Shown here in pieces: positions 1 through 6,397 of a DNA stretch of 10,302 nucleotides. Position 1 is the stretch's first letter. Every line of letters begins with the position of its first letter. Where the stretch lies: the NCBI GenBank assembly GCA_903921135.1, contig CAIXOY010000169.1, forward strand, positions 1-10,302, read 5' to 3'. The position numbers and the translations under genes were made by a program. The notes under the pieces were generated by a model that worked only from the letters and a program-made list of their open reading frames with translations, made no database searches and was not told the origin of the DNA. This stretch comes from an uncultured Gammaproteobacteria bacterium (lineage in GTDB: Bacteria; Pseudomonadota; Gammaproteobacteria; Pseudomonadales; UBA5518).

Positions 1-1011
1 ATGATCGAGGATCAGGTCGCCGGGGATTTGCGTCAGACCCATCTCGCTTTGTCGGCGCAGCGTTTCGGTGACAGCGTTCCGGTGGGCATCGTTGCGCACT
101 CCCAGATGATCGCCTGGCTCGAGGTCCTGCACGCGGCCGGCCTGTCTCCGGTCGCCATGATCCCCGAGCATTTGCTGCTCCCGCGCGAACCGGGCTCCAT
201 CTTCGTCCACGTGCACTGGTCGCGATCCCACATCAAGCTCGGCGTGTGCCGGGGGATCGTGGTGGAGAACGAGAACGTCGCGCTCATGCTTGGTCTGGCG
301 CTCAAGCAGCGCGCCATGCCGTGTTCCCGCATCGAGATCAGCGCCTGCGCGGCGAGCCCGGACGACATCGCCCGTGCGGACCTCCTGGCTACCGAGATCG
401 AGCAAGGCCTGCAGTTGCCGGTTAGACGTACGAATTACACGGAGACCTTGGTGGAACTCCTTGCGCGCCATGCGCGGGGCGCAGATCCGGTGCTCAACCT
501 CTGCCAGGGGGGCTACCGCCCGTCCGGGACGAGCAGTGACTCGGCAACGGACTGGAGCAAGGCATGGATTGCGGCGGCCGCCGGGTTCGCGCTTTTCGCC
601 AGTGCCAGCCTCGTGACGGCATGGAGCCTCGAGGGCAAAGCCCGCGATACCTACGACGCCTCCGTCAAGGAGTTCCGCCGCATGTTCCCCGATGAACACC
701 GTATCGTGAGCCTGCGCCGCCAGGCCGAGCGCAGACTCGCGGCCGGAGCGAGCAAAGGCAGTGACGGCATGCGATCCCTTGCCGCGCTCGCCTCTGCCTT
801 GTCCGATCCCGAACTGAAGGGCATCACCGTCAAGAGCCTGCGCTACGATGCATCGAGCGGGGCCATGGGGGCAGAGGTGAACGCGCAGGCCATGGGGCAA
901 CTCGACAAACTTGGACAGGTCCTCGGAGGTGCAGGCGCGGGCGCACGCGTTCTCTCGGCGAGCGAGGAAGCAGGTGTCGCGAGTGCAAGGCTCGAATTGA
1001 GGAGCAATTGA
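1..1011 (+). CDS. gspL: Type II secretion system protein GspL, 5' partial
   Basis: GspL is the bitopic inner-membrane T2SS platform protein. Its cytoplasmic actin-like domain binds the GspE ATPase and its periplasmic domain pairs with GspM. The first visible residues (IEDQVAGDL..THLAL) match the conserved 'EEQLA.D....H.A' segment that normally lies some 70-90 residues into GspL, so the ATG at position 1 is probably an internal Met and the true start lies left of the window. The cytoplasmic part ends at an NLCQGGYRP motif (about residues 166-174), typical of the family just before the membrane. One transmembrane helix follows at about 188-208. The remaining 128 residues form the periplasmic, ferredoxin-like domain. 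The TGA stop abuts the gspM ATG directly, so the two are co-transcribed. The family and the missing N-terminus are both well supported; the amount missing is an estimate. Confidence 0.93.
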   Translation: MIEDQVAGDLRQTHLALSAQRFGDSVPVGIVAHSQMIAWLEVLHAAGLSPVAMIPEHLLLPREPGSIFVHVHWSRSHIKLGVCRGIVVENENVALMLGLALKQRAMPCSRIEISACAASPDDIARADLLATEIEQGLQLPVRRTNYTETLVELLARHARGADPVLNLCQGGYRPSGTSSDSATDWSKAWIAAAAGFALFASASLVTAWSLEGKARDTYDASVKEFRRMFPDEHRIVSLRRQAERRLAAGASKGSDGMRSLAALASALSDPELKGITVKSLRYDASSGAMGAEVNAQAMGQLDKLGQVLGGAGAGARVLSASEEAGVASARLELRSN

Positions 1012-1563
1012 ATGGCGGATATTGCTGTGTTCAGCGCTGAAATGCGGCGCCAGGCCGAGGACCTCGCAAGCCGTCTGATGGCCTCCGATGCGGGCCAGCG
1101 CCTGCTGGCCTTTCATGACCGGCTCGGCGAGCGTGACAGGATCGCACTGCGTGGCCTCGGATGGTTCGGAGCCGCCGTTCTGATGTACGTGCTGATGATC
1201 GCTCCCCTGGTTGCGCACGTCGATGCGGCCACCAGGCGTCTTCAGGCAGAGAGGGAGCTCCTGACGTGGCTGCAGTCTCACGACAGCGGCTCGGTGGGCG
1301 GCGCCATGCCGGCTTCCGGTTCCGAGGAGCCCCTTGCAACCGTGGTGAACGAGACGGCGGAGCAAGCAGGGCTTTCGATCCGCCGTTACGAGCCGGCGGG
1401 TGAGGACGGCGTCAGGCTGTGGATGGAAGGAGCCGATTTCAACGCTCTCGTGAAGTGGCTCTTTTTGCTCGAAGGCTCGCATGGCGTGAGCGCAGCCGAG
1501 TTCAACATAGAGCGGGAGTCCGATCCCGGCAAGGTAAGCGTGCGCATCACGCTGCGCGGGTAG
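1012..1563 (+). CDS. gspM: Type II secretion system protein GspM
   Basis: This 183-residue bitopic protein directly follows gspL with no gap. An AGGAG ribosome-binding site about 8 nt upstream lies inside the 3' end of gspL. The layout is that of GspM: a cytoplasmic amphipathic N-terminus (residues 1-47), one transmembrane helix at about 48-68, a short coiled segment (about 70-90, with RRLQAERELLTWLQ), then a periplasmic ferredoxin-like domain rich in alternating beta and alpha (about 107-183). GspM dimerises with the periplasmic domain of GspL and stabilises it in the inner-membrane platform. Sequence conservation in this family is low, so the call rests on size, topology and position after gspL. 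No gspN follows, although gspN is found in this place in many systems. Confidence 0.88.
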   Translation: MADIAVFSAEMRRQAEDLASRLMASDAGQRLLAFHDRLGERDRIALRGLGWFGAAVLMYVLMIAPLVAHVDAATRRLQAERELLTWLQSHDSGSVGGAMPASGSEEPLATVVNETAEQAGLSIRRYEPAGEDGVRLWMEGADFNALVKWLFLLEGSHGVSAAEFNIERESDPGKVSVRITLRG

Positions 1564-1570
1564 TCGCTGC

Positions 1571-2425
1571 ATGTACCAGCAGTACTTCGGGTTCCGGGCG
1601 CTGCCGTTCTCGATTGCGCCCGACCCGCACTACCTGTACCTGAGCAACCAGCACCGCGAGGCGCTTGCACACCTGATGTACGGGGTGGGTGCGGGCGGTG
1701 GCTTCGTGCTGCTGACAGGAGACGTTGGAACCGGAAAGACCACCGTTTGCCGTTGCCTCCTGCAGCAACTTCCGGAGGGAACGGAAGTCGCGTTCATCAT
1801 CAATCCGATGCAGTCGCCAACGGATCTCGTCGCCACCATCTGCGACGAGTTGCGGCTTGCTCCGGCCGAGGATCCGGGCAATATCCGCAAGCAGGTGGAT
1901 CGCCTTCTGGCGCACCTCATGGATACGCATGCGCGGGGATTCCGTACGGTCGTTTTGATCGATGAGGCCCAGAACCTTCCCGTCGAGACAATGGAGCAGA
2001 TACGGCTGCTCACGAATCTCGAAACCGACGAGACCAAACTCCTGCAGCTCGTGCTGATCGGCCAGCCCGAACTGAGCGAGAAACTCGCGCTGCCAGAACT
2101 CAGGCAGTTCGCTCAACGTGTGACTGCACGCTATCACCTGAAGCCGTTGACGCTCGGTGAAACGCGCGGCTACGTCCACCATCGCCTTGCGGTGGCGGGC
2201 GTCTATGACGAGGTTTTCCCCGATTGGTCGCTGCGTCGCATCCACGCTGCCAGCGGCGGTGTGCCTCGGCTCATCAACGTGCTGTGTGACCGGGTGCTCC
2301 TCGGTGTCTATGCCGAAAGCGCGCGTTCGGTTTCACGCCGCCACCTCAGGCGAGCCATCACCGAGGTTCTGCCTGCCCCCGCCAGTGCATGGCAGCGTTG
2401 TCTCCGTTTGCTCCGAGGGAGATGA
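1571..2425 (+). CDS. gspA: ExeA/GspA-like AAA ATPase of type II secretion
   Basis: This 284-residue AAA ATPase starts with MYQQYFGF, the usual N-terminus of ExeA-like proteins ('Y..FFGL...PF...PDP.YLY.S..H.EAL'). Walker A is GDVGTGKTT at residues 50-58 and Walker B is VVLIDEAQ at 127-134. A sensor-1-like LIGQPEL lies at 162-168, and a GGVPRLIN sensor-2 region at 229-236. In Aeromonas, ExeA binds peptidoglycan and works with ExeB to place the secretin ExeD in the outer membrane. Here the protein ends about 50 residues after the AAA module. It therefore lacks the membrane segment and C-terminal peptidoglycan-binding domain of the roughly 550-residue Aeromonas ExeA. The gene lies 7 nt after gspM and 1 nt before gspB, which supports a T2SS role. 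The family is certain; how it contacts the wall without the binding domain is not clear. Confidence 0.9.
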   Translation: MYQQYFGFRALPFSIAPDPHYLYLSNQHREALAHLMYGVGAGGGFVLLTGDVGTGKTTVCRCLLQQLPEGTEVAFIINPMQSPTDLVATICDELRLAPAEDPGNIRKQVDRLLAHLMDTHARGFRTVVLIDEAQNLPVETMEQIRLLTNLETDETKLLQLVLIGQPELSEKLALPELRQFAQRVTARYHLKPLTLGETRGYVHHRLAVAGVYDEVFPDWSLRRIHAASGGVPRLINVLCDRVLLGVYAESARSVSRRHLRRAITEVLPAPASAWQRCLRLLRGR

Positions 2426-2426
2426 G

Positions 2427-3083
2427 ATGTCCTACATTCTCGATGCCCTGAAGAAATCCGATAGGGAGCGCCCGCGTGATGGCGCGGCACTACCCCTGCA
2501 CGAAGTGCCGGCCTTTCGTGTGCGGCCTCGCGGCGCCCGTAGAGGCGGCATTATCGCGGCCGTCGTGCTGCTCGCGCTCACGGCTGGAGTGGCAGGTGCC
2601 TGGATCGCACGGTCAGTGGGTGAAGCTCGACAACAGGCTATTGGCACGACCGCCGCTATCGTGATTCCTGTAGTTCCCGCCGCCGCTGAAGTCGGAGCCC
2701 AGGCCGACGCGTCTCTCAAGGCAGATCCCGCGGCGCGTGATTCAACCGTGATGTCGCAGCCCCCCGTCGACAATGTGGCGGTAGCTGCGACCGGGGAATC
2801 GGCTCTCAGCAGTTCGCCCCCGGGGGCCTCTGTTACGCGTGAAGGTCTGCTCGAACTCTGGCAGCTGACGGAAGCAGAGCAGCGCTACCTTCAGGGATTG
2901 GATGTCAGTTTTCATGTGCATTCCAACGATCCCGCGCAGCGTGCGGTGATCATCAACGGCTTGCGGGCGAAGGAGGGGCAGTCACTGGGCGAGGACCTGC
3001 GCCTCGCAGAGATCGTGCCTGACGGCATCGTGCTGGAGTTCCAGGGCCAGTTCGTACATCTGGCCAACCCGCAGCCCTACTGA
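2427..3083 (+). CDS. gspB: Type II secretion system assembly protein GspB
   Basis: The 218-residue protein starts MSYILDALKKSD, the hallmark N-terminus of GspB/ExeB proteins, which fixes the start although the frame stays open upstream inside gspA. GAGGGAGATGAG just before the ATG supplies a ribosome-binding site. Residues 1-39 are cytoplasmic and basic, about 40-62 form one membrane helix, and about 63-137 are an Ala/Pro-rich periplasmic linker. Residues 138-214 form the T2SSB domain (LLELWQL...VSFHVHSNDPAQR..IINGLR.KEGQ...), the conserved beta-barrel-like C-terminus. GspB pairs with the GspA ATPase to help secretin assembly and to link the inner membrane to GspD. The gene is coupled to gspA (1 nt gap) and converges on gspD, overlapping its 3' end by 7 bp. 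Confidence 0.92.
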   Translation: MSYILDALKKSDRERPRDGAALPLHEVPAFRVRPRGARRGGIIAAVVLLALTAGVAGAWIARSVGEARQQAIGTTAAIVIPVVPAAAEVGAQADASLKADPAARDSTVMSQPPVDNVAVAATGESALSSSPPGASVTREGLLELWQLTEAEQRYLQGLDVSFHVHSNDPAQRAVIINGLRAKEGQSLGEDLRLAEIVPDGIVLEFQGQFVHLANPQPY

Positions 3084-4993
3084 GGTTTCGCCGTTTCACC
3101 CGTTACAGCGGGCCCGGACTTCGGTTCCGGTAGGGCGGGCAAGACGGGCGATTGCCCTGGAGCAGTCCCGGAAAAAGCCGCGTCGTCCTCTCCCGCACGT
3201 ACCTGCAGTTCCCGCACTCGATCGTAGCGATCACGGGTCTCCTGTTCCGAGGCAGCGAAGTCGCCAAGGATACGGGTGCGCACGAAGACCATCAGGTTCT
3301 TTTTCTCGACGGTGTCCGTGGTGCTGCGGAAAAGTGCGCCGATCAGAGGTATGTCGCCGAGGATGGGCACCTTGCGCTCCGAACTGCGGCGCTCGTCCTG
3401 CATCAGTCCGCCGAGCACGAGGATGTCCTCATCGCCGAGCATGACGGAGGTGTGCACGCTGCGCTTGTCGGTAACGATGTCCTGTGCAGTGCTCGCATCA
3501 GTCAGGGTTTCGATGGTTTGCTGGATGTCGAGTGTGATGGCATCGCCCTGATTGACCTGCGGCTTTACCTTCAGCGTCACGCCGATGTCCTGCCGCTCGA
3601 TGGTGGTGAAGGGGTTTTCCACGGGCGCGCCCGCACTGGTGGCTTCACCGGTCTTGAAGGGGACGTTGGAGCCTACGAGGATCTCGGCTTCCTGATTGTC
3701 GAGCGTGACGATGGAGGGCATCGAGAGGATGTTGGCGTTGCCCGTCGTATCCAGTGCCTGGAGCACGGCGCGCAGTGAGCCGTGGCGGAAGTAACCGAGG
3801 GTCAAACCGGCGCCCACCTGTTCGAGAACGGAATCCGCGGCCTGCAATTGGCCCCCGGGAAAGCGGCTGATGGCCTGTGTCCCGTCTCCGTTGAAAGAGG
3901 TTTTCCATTCCACACCCAGATCACGCACGACCTTGCCGTCGACCTCGGCGATGATCGCCTCGACAAGCACCTGCGCGCGGCGGATGTCGAGTTTCCTGAC
4001 GACCTCCAGTACGTCAGCCATGCGGTCGGGCGGGGCGTTGACGACAAGCGCGTTCGTCGACTCGCTGGCTTCGATGGACATCGGGGCCTGTTTTGCCACG
4101 GCGTTGCCCTGGTCTTTCTTTTCCAGGATTCCTTTCAGTACCGGCACGAGTTCGGCGGCTTTCAGGTAGTGCAGATACACCACCTTGATACTGCCCTCGG
4201 CCACCTGCGGTTGATCAAGGCGGGTGAGGAGTTCACGTGCCTTGCTGCGGATCTCTGGCGCGCCTGCCATCAGGATGGCATTGGACCTCTCATCGGCAAC
4301 GAGTTGCAGTCCTTCTCCTGCCGTTTTGCCGAGCAACCCCTGGAGGACCTTCAGCATTTCTCCGGCGGAGGCGTGCTGCAGGGCCACGGCATCGAACTCG
4401 AGCGAGCCGCTGTTGTCGAGTTCCCGCGCGATACGCGCGATGCGTTTGACGCCACTGGCGACATCGGTAATCAGCAGGGCGTTCTGGCCCGGCAGAGCGA
4501 CGATGCCGGCGTGCGGGGGCATCATTGGCTTGAGCGTGCTCGCCATCTGCTCTGCTGGCAGGAATCCGAGACGTACGACCTCGTTCACGGGAAGGTCGGC
4601 GGCCGGCTCCCGCAGAGACTCCAGAAACTGTGTTGCGCCGGACCGCACATTGGCGGCTGGCAGGATCTCAAGGATCTCGCCCTGATCGATCGCGGTGTAT
4701 CCGTATACGCCGAGCGAGGCAACCACCACCCGGAACGCCTCGTCCGGTGTGAGCGGGTCGCGCGCGAGGATGGTCACTGTGCCCCGCACTCTGGGATCCA
4801 CTACCACTCGCTTTCCACTGGTCTCGGCGAGCCATTCGAGGACCGATCCGATATCGGCGTTTCGCATGTTCAGGGTGATGCGGGCGGCGTCCTGTGCCAG
4901 CGCTGCCAGGCTGAGGGTGCACGCGAGCAACGCCGCCGCGACAGGGCGGCGCCGGAGAGGGCAGGGGACGGGCAGGTCGCTTGGCTGGGTCAC
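3077..4993 (-). CDS. gspD: Type II secretion system secretin GspD
   Basis: GspD is the outer-membrane secretin through which folded exoproteins leave the cell. The GTG start at 4993 gives 638 residues. An in-frame TTG at 5035 would add 14 residues, but it has no ribosome-binding site and makes an overlong signal-peptide n-region. The GTG has AAGGAA upstream. The signal peptide is about residues 1-34 (PLRRR, hydrophobic core, cleavage near ALA-Q). The N0 domain is about 37-115 (ITLNMRNADIGSVLEWLAE...), followed by three N1-N3 repeats to about 335. The secretin core is about 345-576, with VPF gate residues and the signature VPILGDIPLIGALFR at 542-556. A hydrophilic, Pro-rich tail ends the protein, as in pilotin-binding S domains. 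The gene faces gspLMAB convergently and overlaps gspB by 7 bp, so it needs its own promoter. Confidence 0.95.
   Translation of the reverse strand: MTQPSDLPVPCPLRRRPVAAALLACTLSLAALAQDAARITLNMRNADIGSVLEWLAETSGKRVVVDPRVRGTVTILARDPLTPDEAFRVVVASLGVYGYTAIDQGEILEILPAANVRSGATQFLESLREPAADLPVNEVVRLGFLPAEQMASTLKPMMPPHAGIVALPGQNALLITDVASGVKRIARIARELDNSGSLEFDAVALQHASAGEMLKVLQGLLGKTAGEGLQLVADERSNAILMAGAPEIRSKARELLTRLDQPQVAEGSIKVVYLHYLKAAELVPVLKGILEKKDQGNAVAKQAPMSIEASESTNALVVNAPPDRMADVLEVVRKLDIRRAQVLVEAIIAEVDGKVVRDLGVEWKTSFNGDGTQAISRFPGGQLQAADSVLEQVGAGLTLGYFRHGSLRAVLQALDTTGNANILSMPSIVTLDNQEAEILVGSNVPFKTGEATSAGAPVENPFTTIERQDIGVTLKVKPQVNQGDAITLDIQQTIETLTDASTAQDIVTDKRSVHTSVMLGDEDILVLGGLMQDERRSSERKVPILGDIPLIGALFRSTTDTVEKKNLMVFVRTRILGDFAASEQETRDRYDRVRELQVRAGEDDAAFSGTAPGQSPVLPALPEPKSGPAVTGETAKPQ
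3114..3130 (+). terminator. Small UUCG-loop hairpin after gspB (weak terminator candidate)
   Basis: About 30 nt past the gspB stop, plus-strand RNA could form CCGGAC-UUCG-G(U)UCCGG: a six-pair stem with one bulged U and a very stable C(UUCG)G tetraloop. No U-run follows, so it is at best a weak or factor-assisted terminator for the gspLMAB transcript. It lies inside the gspD coding sequence (antisense, Pro/Glu-rich C-terminal tail), so codon choice alone could explain it. Confidence 0.25.
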
Positions 4994-5005
4994 CGTGGAA
5001 GACGG

Positions 5006-5011
5006 TTCCTT
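5006..5011 (-). promoter_or_regulatory. Ribosome-binding site supporting the gspD GTG start
   Basis: AAGGAA on the minus strand lies 12 nt before the GTG at 4993. It is the only purine-rich match near either candidate gspD start. The alternative TTG at 5035 is preceded by a C-rich, non-matching stretch. The spacing is a little long, so support is moderate. Confidence 0.45.
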
Positions 5012-5068
5012 GTCAGGGGCCCCTGAGCAAAGCAATATCGGTACCAGCGGGGGCCGTGCGCCACCGCA

Positions 5069-5096
5069 AGCATAGTTGCTTGTGAGCGCCTGCCAA
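5069..5096 (-). promoter_or_regulatory. Candidate sigma-70 promoter for gspD with palindrome over the -10
   Basis: Reading the minus strand, TTGGCA (5091-5096, five of six to the -35 consensus) and TATGCT (5069-5074, four of six to the -10 consensus) are 16 nt apart. Transcription would begin near 5062, about 70 nt before the gspD GTG. A perfect inverted repeat, CAAGCA-N4-TGCTTG at 5067-5082, covers the -10 box and could be an operator. The site falls in the only non-coding gap upstream of gspD, where a promoter is expected because gspD faces the other gsp genes. Confidence 0.45.
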
Positions 5097-5102
5097 GTCG
5101 TC

Positions 5103-5315
5103 TCAGCGGCAGTGTTCGGCGATCTGTTCGTTCAGATGCCTTACCTGAGCGTGAAGACGGTTCGCTTGCGCTGCGCCATGGCTCTTGCGAAGTTGCTGCC
5201 ACGCGCGCTCACGTTGCGCCTCAAGACGAGCACAGTCCGGTGCTGATGCCGACGTGAACGGGGTTTGAAGAGAGATGGCGAGCGCGAGGAAAAGGGGGCG
5301 AGCGAGTGAAGTCAT
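5103..5315 (-). CDS. Small exported two-cysteine protein, hypothetical
   Basis: This is a 70-residue protein. The ATG at 5315 is chosen because a strong AAGGAGG lies 9 nt upstream; a longer open frame to 5381 would overlap the divergent mobA and lacks such a site. Residues 1 to about 24 form a signal peptide (TSLARP, then LFLALAISL, ending in small residues TSASA). The mature part is about 45 residues with one Cys near each end (C28, C69), highly charged and predicted helical (LEAQRERAWQQLRK, NRLHAQVRHLNEQIAEHC). This layout suggests a helical hairpin closed by a disulphide in the periplasm. It recalls DUF1090/YqjC-like small periplasmic proteins, but I cannot confirm membership and assign no function. 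The next gene on the strand is gspD, 109 nt downstream, so read-through is possible. Confidence 0.75.
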   Translation of the reverse strand: MTSLARPLFLALAISLQTPFTSASAPDCARLEAQRERAWQQLRKSHGAAQANRLHAQVRHLNEQIAEHCR

Positions 5316-5324
5316 GTGATGGTC

Positions 5325-5331
5325 CCTCCTT
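5325..5331 (-). promoter_or_regulatory. Strong ribosome-binding site of the small exported protein
   Basis: AAGGAGG on the minus strand, 9 nt before the ATG at 5315, is the best Shine-Dalgarno match in the window. It decides the start of this short gene and argues that it is truly translated. Confidence 0.75.
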
Positions 5332-5359
5332 GGACACTGGAGATCAAAGCGCGCGGCCA

Positions 5360-6031
5360 ATGCCCGCGTCAAGCCCTGCACTGACTGAAGCGGATCGTGG
5401 GCGCATCGCTGGTGTTGTTCTGGCGGGTGGACGGGGCAGTCGTATGGGATCGGCGCCCAAAGTCCTTATGCGTCTTGGCGGGACGACCCTGCTGCAGAGA
5501 GCGCTCAGTCGTGCCTCGCCGCAGGTCGGCCTGCTGTGTTTGAGCTCGAATCTGGACAAAACACAGATCGGTCAAACCGCCTGCGACGTGCTCCCGGATT
5601 CCGCCCCGGGCTATCGAGGACCGCTCGCGGGGGTGTGCACGGCGATGGAGTACCTCCACAGCCAGGCCCCCGAGGTCTCATGGCTTTGCAGTTTCGCCGC
5701 TGACACACCGTGGTTCCCCCTGGATCTGGTGAGCCGTCTCATGCAGGCGCTTCGGTCAGAGGATGCCGAGATTGCCGTCGCCCGTTCCGGCGCCCGCAAA
5801 CATCCGGTGTTTGCCTTGTGGCCGGTCTCCGTGCTCGGGTTGCTCCGCGAGACAGTTGCATCGTCTCCTGACCTTTCAACGGGAAGGTTCCAGGCACGCT
5901 TCCGGGTTGCTTTTGCGGATTGGGCAATCGGGAGTCACGATCCTTTTTTCAACCTGAACACTCCCGAAGACTTCAATAGCGCGAGATCGCTTCTGCATAC
6001 GATCGGGGACATCGATGCAGGCATTGGTTAA
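5360..6031 (+). CDS. mobA: Molybdenum cofactor guanylyltransferase MobA
   Basis: This 223-residue cytoplasmic nucleotidyltransferase would join GMP from GTP to molybdopterin to make the guanine dinucleotide form of the molybdenum cofactor. The nucleotide-binding signature is GVVLAGGRGSRMGSAPK at about 18-34, with the Lys kept but Ala-Pro where most family members have Asp or Asn just before it. Further family features are GPLAGV (about 91-96), the metal-site FAADTPW (about 116-122), HPVFALWP (about 153-160) and NLNTPEDF (about 202-209). The ATG at 5360 has only a weak, distant GGAG. A GTG at 5306 would add 18 residues but overlap the divergent small gene, so 5360 is preferred. Substrate choice (GTP here, CTP in MocA) is inferred from overall similarity. 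No other cofactor gene is nearby. Confidence 0.87.
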   Translation: MPASSPALTEADRGRIAGVVLAGGRGSRMGSAPKVLMRLGGTTLLQRALSRASPQVGLLCLSSNLDKTQIGQTACDVLPDSAPGYRGPLAGVCTAMEYLHSQAPEVSWLCSFAADTPWFPLDLVSRLMQALRSEDAEIAVARSGARKHPVFALWPVSVLGLLRETVASSPDLSTGRFQARFRVAFADWAIGSHDPFFNLNTPEDFNSARSLLHTIGDIDAGIG

Positions 6032-6066
6032 GCTCCCCGCGGCTTTGAACGACGGGATCATCTGGC

Positions 6067-6348
6067 ATGCGCTTCGCTCCGATCTTTTCAGGAATGCTGG
6101 CAGTTCTTACTGGCCTCACGGGCTGCGCACCCGAGGTTGGTAGCGAGGGCTGGTGTACCAAAATGGCGAAGACCTCCAAAGCGGAATGGAGCCTCAAGGA
6201 CGCGGGGGAGTACGCCCGATACTGTGTCATTGCCTTGCCAGGGAAGGTCGGGAGTGAGGAATGGTGCAAGGATCTCCGGAAGAAGCCACCCGGTGACTGG
6301 AGCGCCAACGACGCTCGCAACTACGCATCCCAGTGCCTGCTTCCATAG
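6067..6348 (+). CDS. Lipoprotein with two tandem DUF3012 units
   Basis: This 93-residue lipoprotein has a signal peptide ending in the lipobox LTGC (C20), so it should be lipid-anchored. The +2 residue is Ala, not Asp, which favours the outer membrane in the Lol scheme. The mature part holds two copies of a DUF3012 unit, each VGSE.WC...........W....A..YA..C. The copies are offset by exactly 37 residues: VGSEGWC at 24-30 and VGSEEWC at 61-67, W41/W78, Y49/Y86 and C53/C90. Known DUF3012 proteins are usually lipoproteins with one such unit right after the lipid-anchored Cys. The two Cys per unit could form disulphides. The function of the family is unknown. The gene lies 35 nt after mobA and 49 nt before the racemase gene, so it may be co-transcribed, although all three look functionally unrelated. 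Confidence 0.87.
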   Translation: MRFAPIFSGMLAVLTGLTGCAPEVGSEGWCTKMAKTSKAEWSLKDAGEYARYCVIALPGKVGSEEWCKDLRKKPPGDWSANDARNYASQCLLP

Positions 6349-6360
6349 GCCCTGCAGGCA
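6334..6360 (+). terminator. Inverted repeat at the end of the DUF3012 gene
   Basis: TGCCTGC (6334-6340) and GCAGGCA (6354-6360) form a perfect 7-bp stem with a 13-nt loop spanning the stop codon. No T-run follows, so a classical intrinsic terminator is unlikely. It could attenuate transcription or protect the upstream mRNA from 3' decay, or be chance. Confidence 0.25.
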
Positions 6361-6397
6361 TCGACAGATATCAAACTGAACTGGAGCAGTACCGCAA

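Noticed and set aside
1547..2245. Open frame of 232 codons on the minus strand opposite gspA.
   Set aside because: It is antisense to a clear AAA ATPase with Walker motifs in place; no independent coding evidence.
3077..3083. Seven-bp overlap of gspB and gspD as a sign of sequencing error or truncation.
   Set aside because: Both proteins reach natural C-termini for their families, so the overlap is a compact convergent junction.
3782..5026. Long open frame (414 codons) on the plus strand opposite gspD.
   Set aside because: It is antisense to a well-conserved secretin and its translation has no family-like motifs. Long antisense frames are expected at this GC content from codon bias in the real gene.
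4991..5035. Gene start of gspD at the TTG at 5035.
   Set aside because: No ribosome-binding site precedes it and it would give an unusually long n-region before the signal-peptide core. The GTG at 4993 with AAGGAA upstream fits better.
5306..5359. mobA start at the GTG at 5306.
   Set aside because: It would overlap the divergent small exported gene and add 18 residues ahead of a family whose nucleotide-binding motif normally lies very near the N-terminus.
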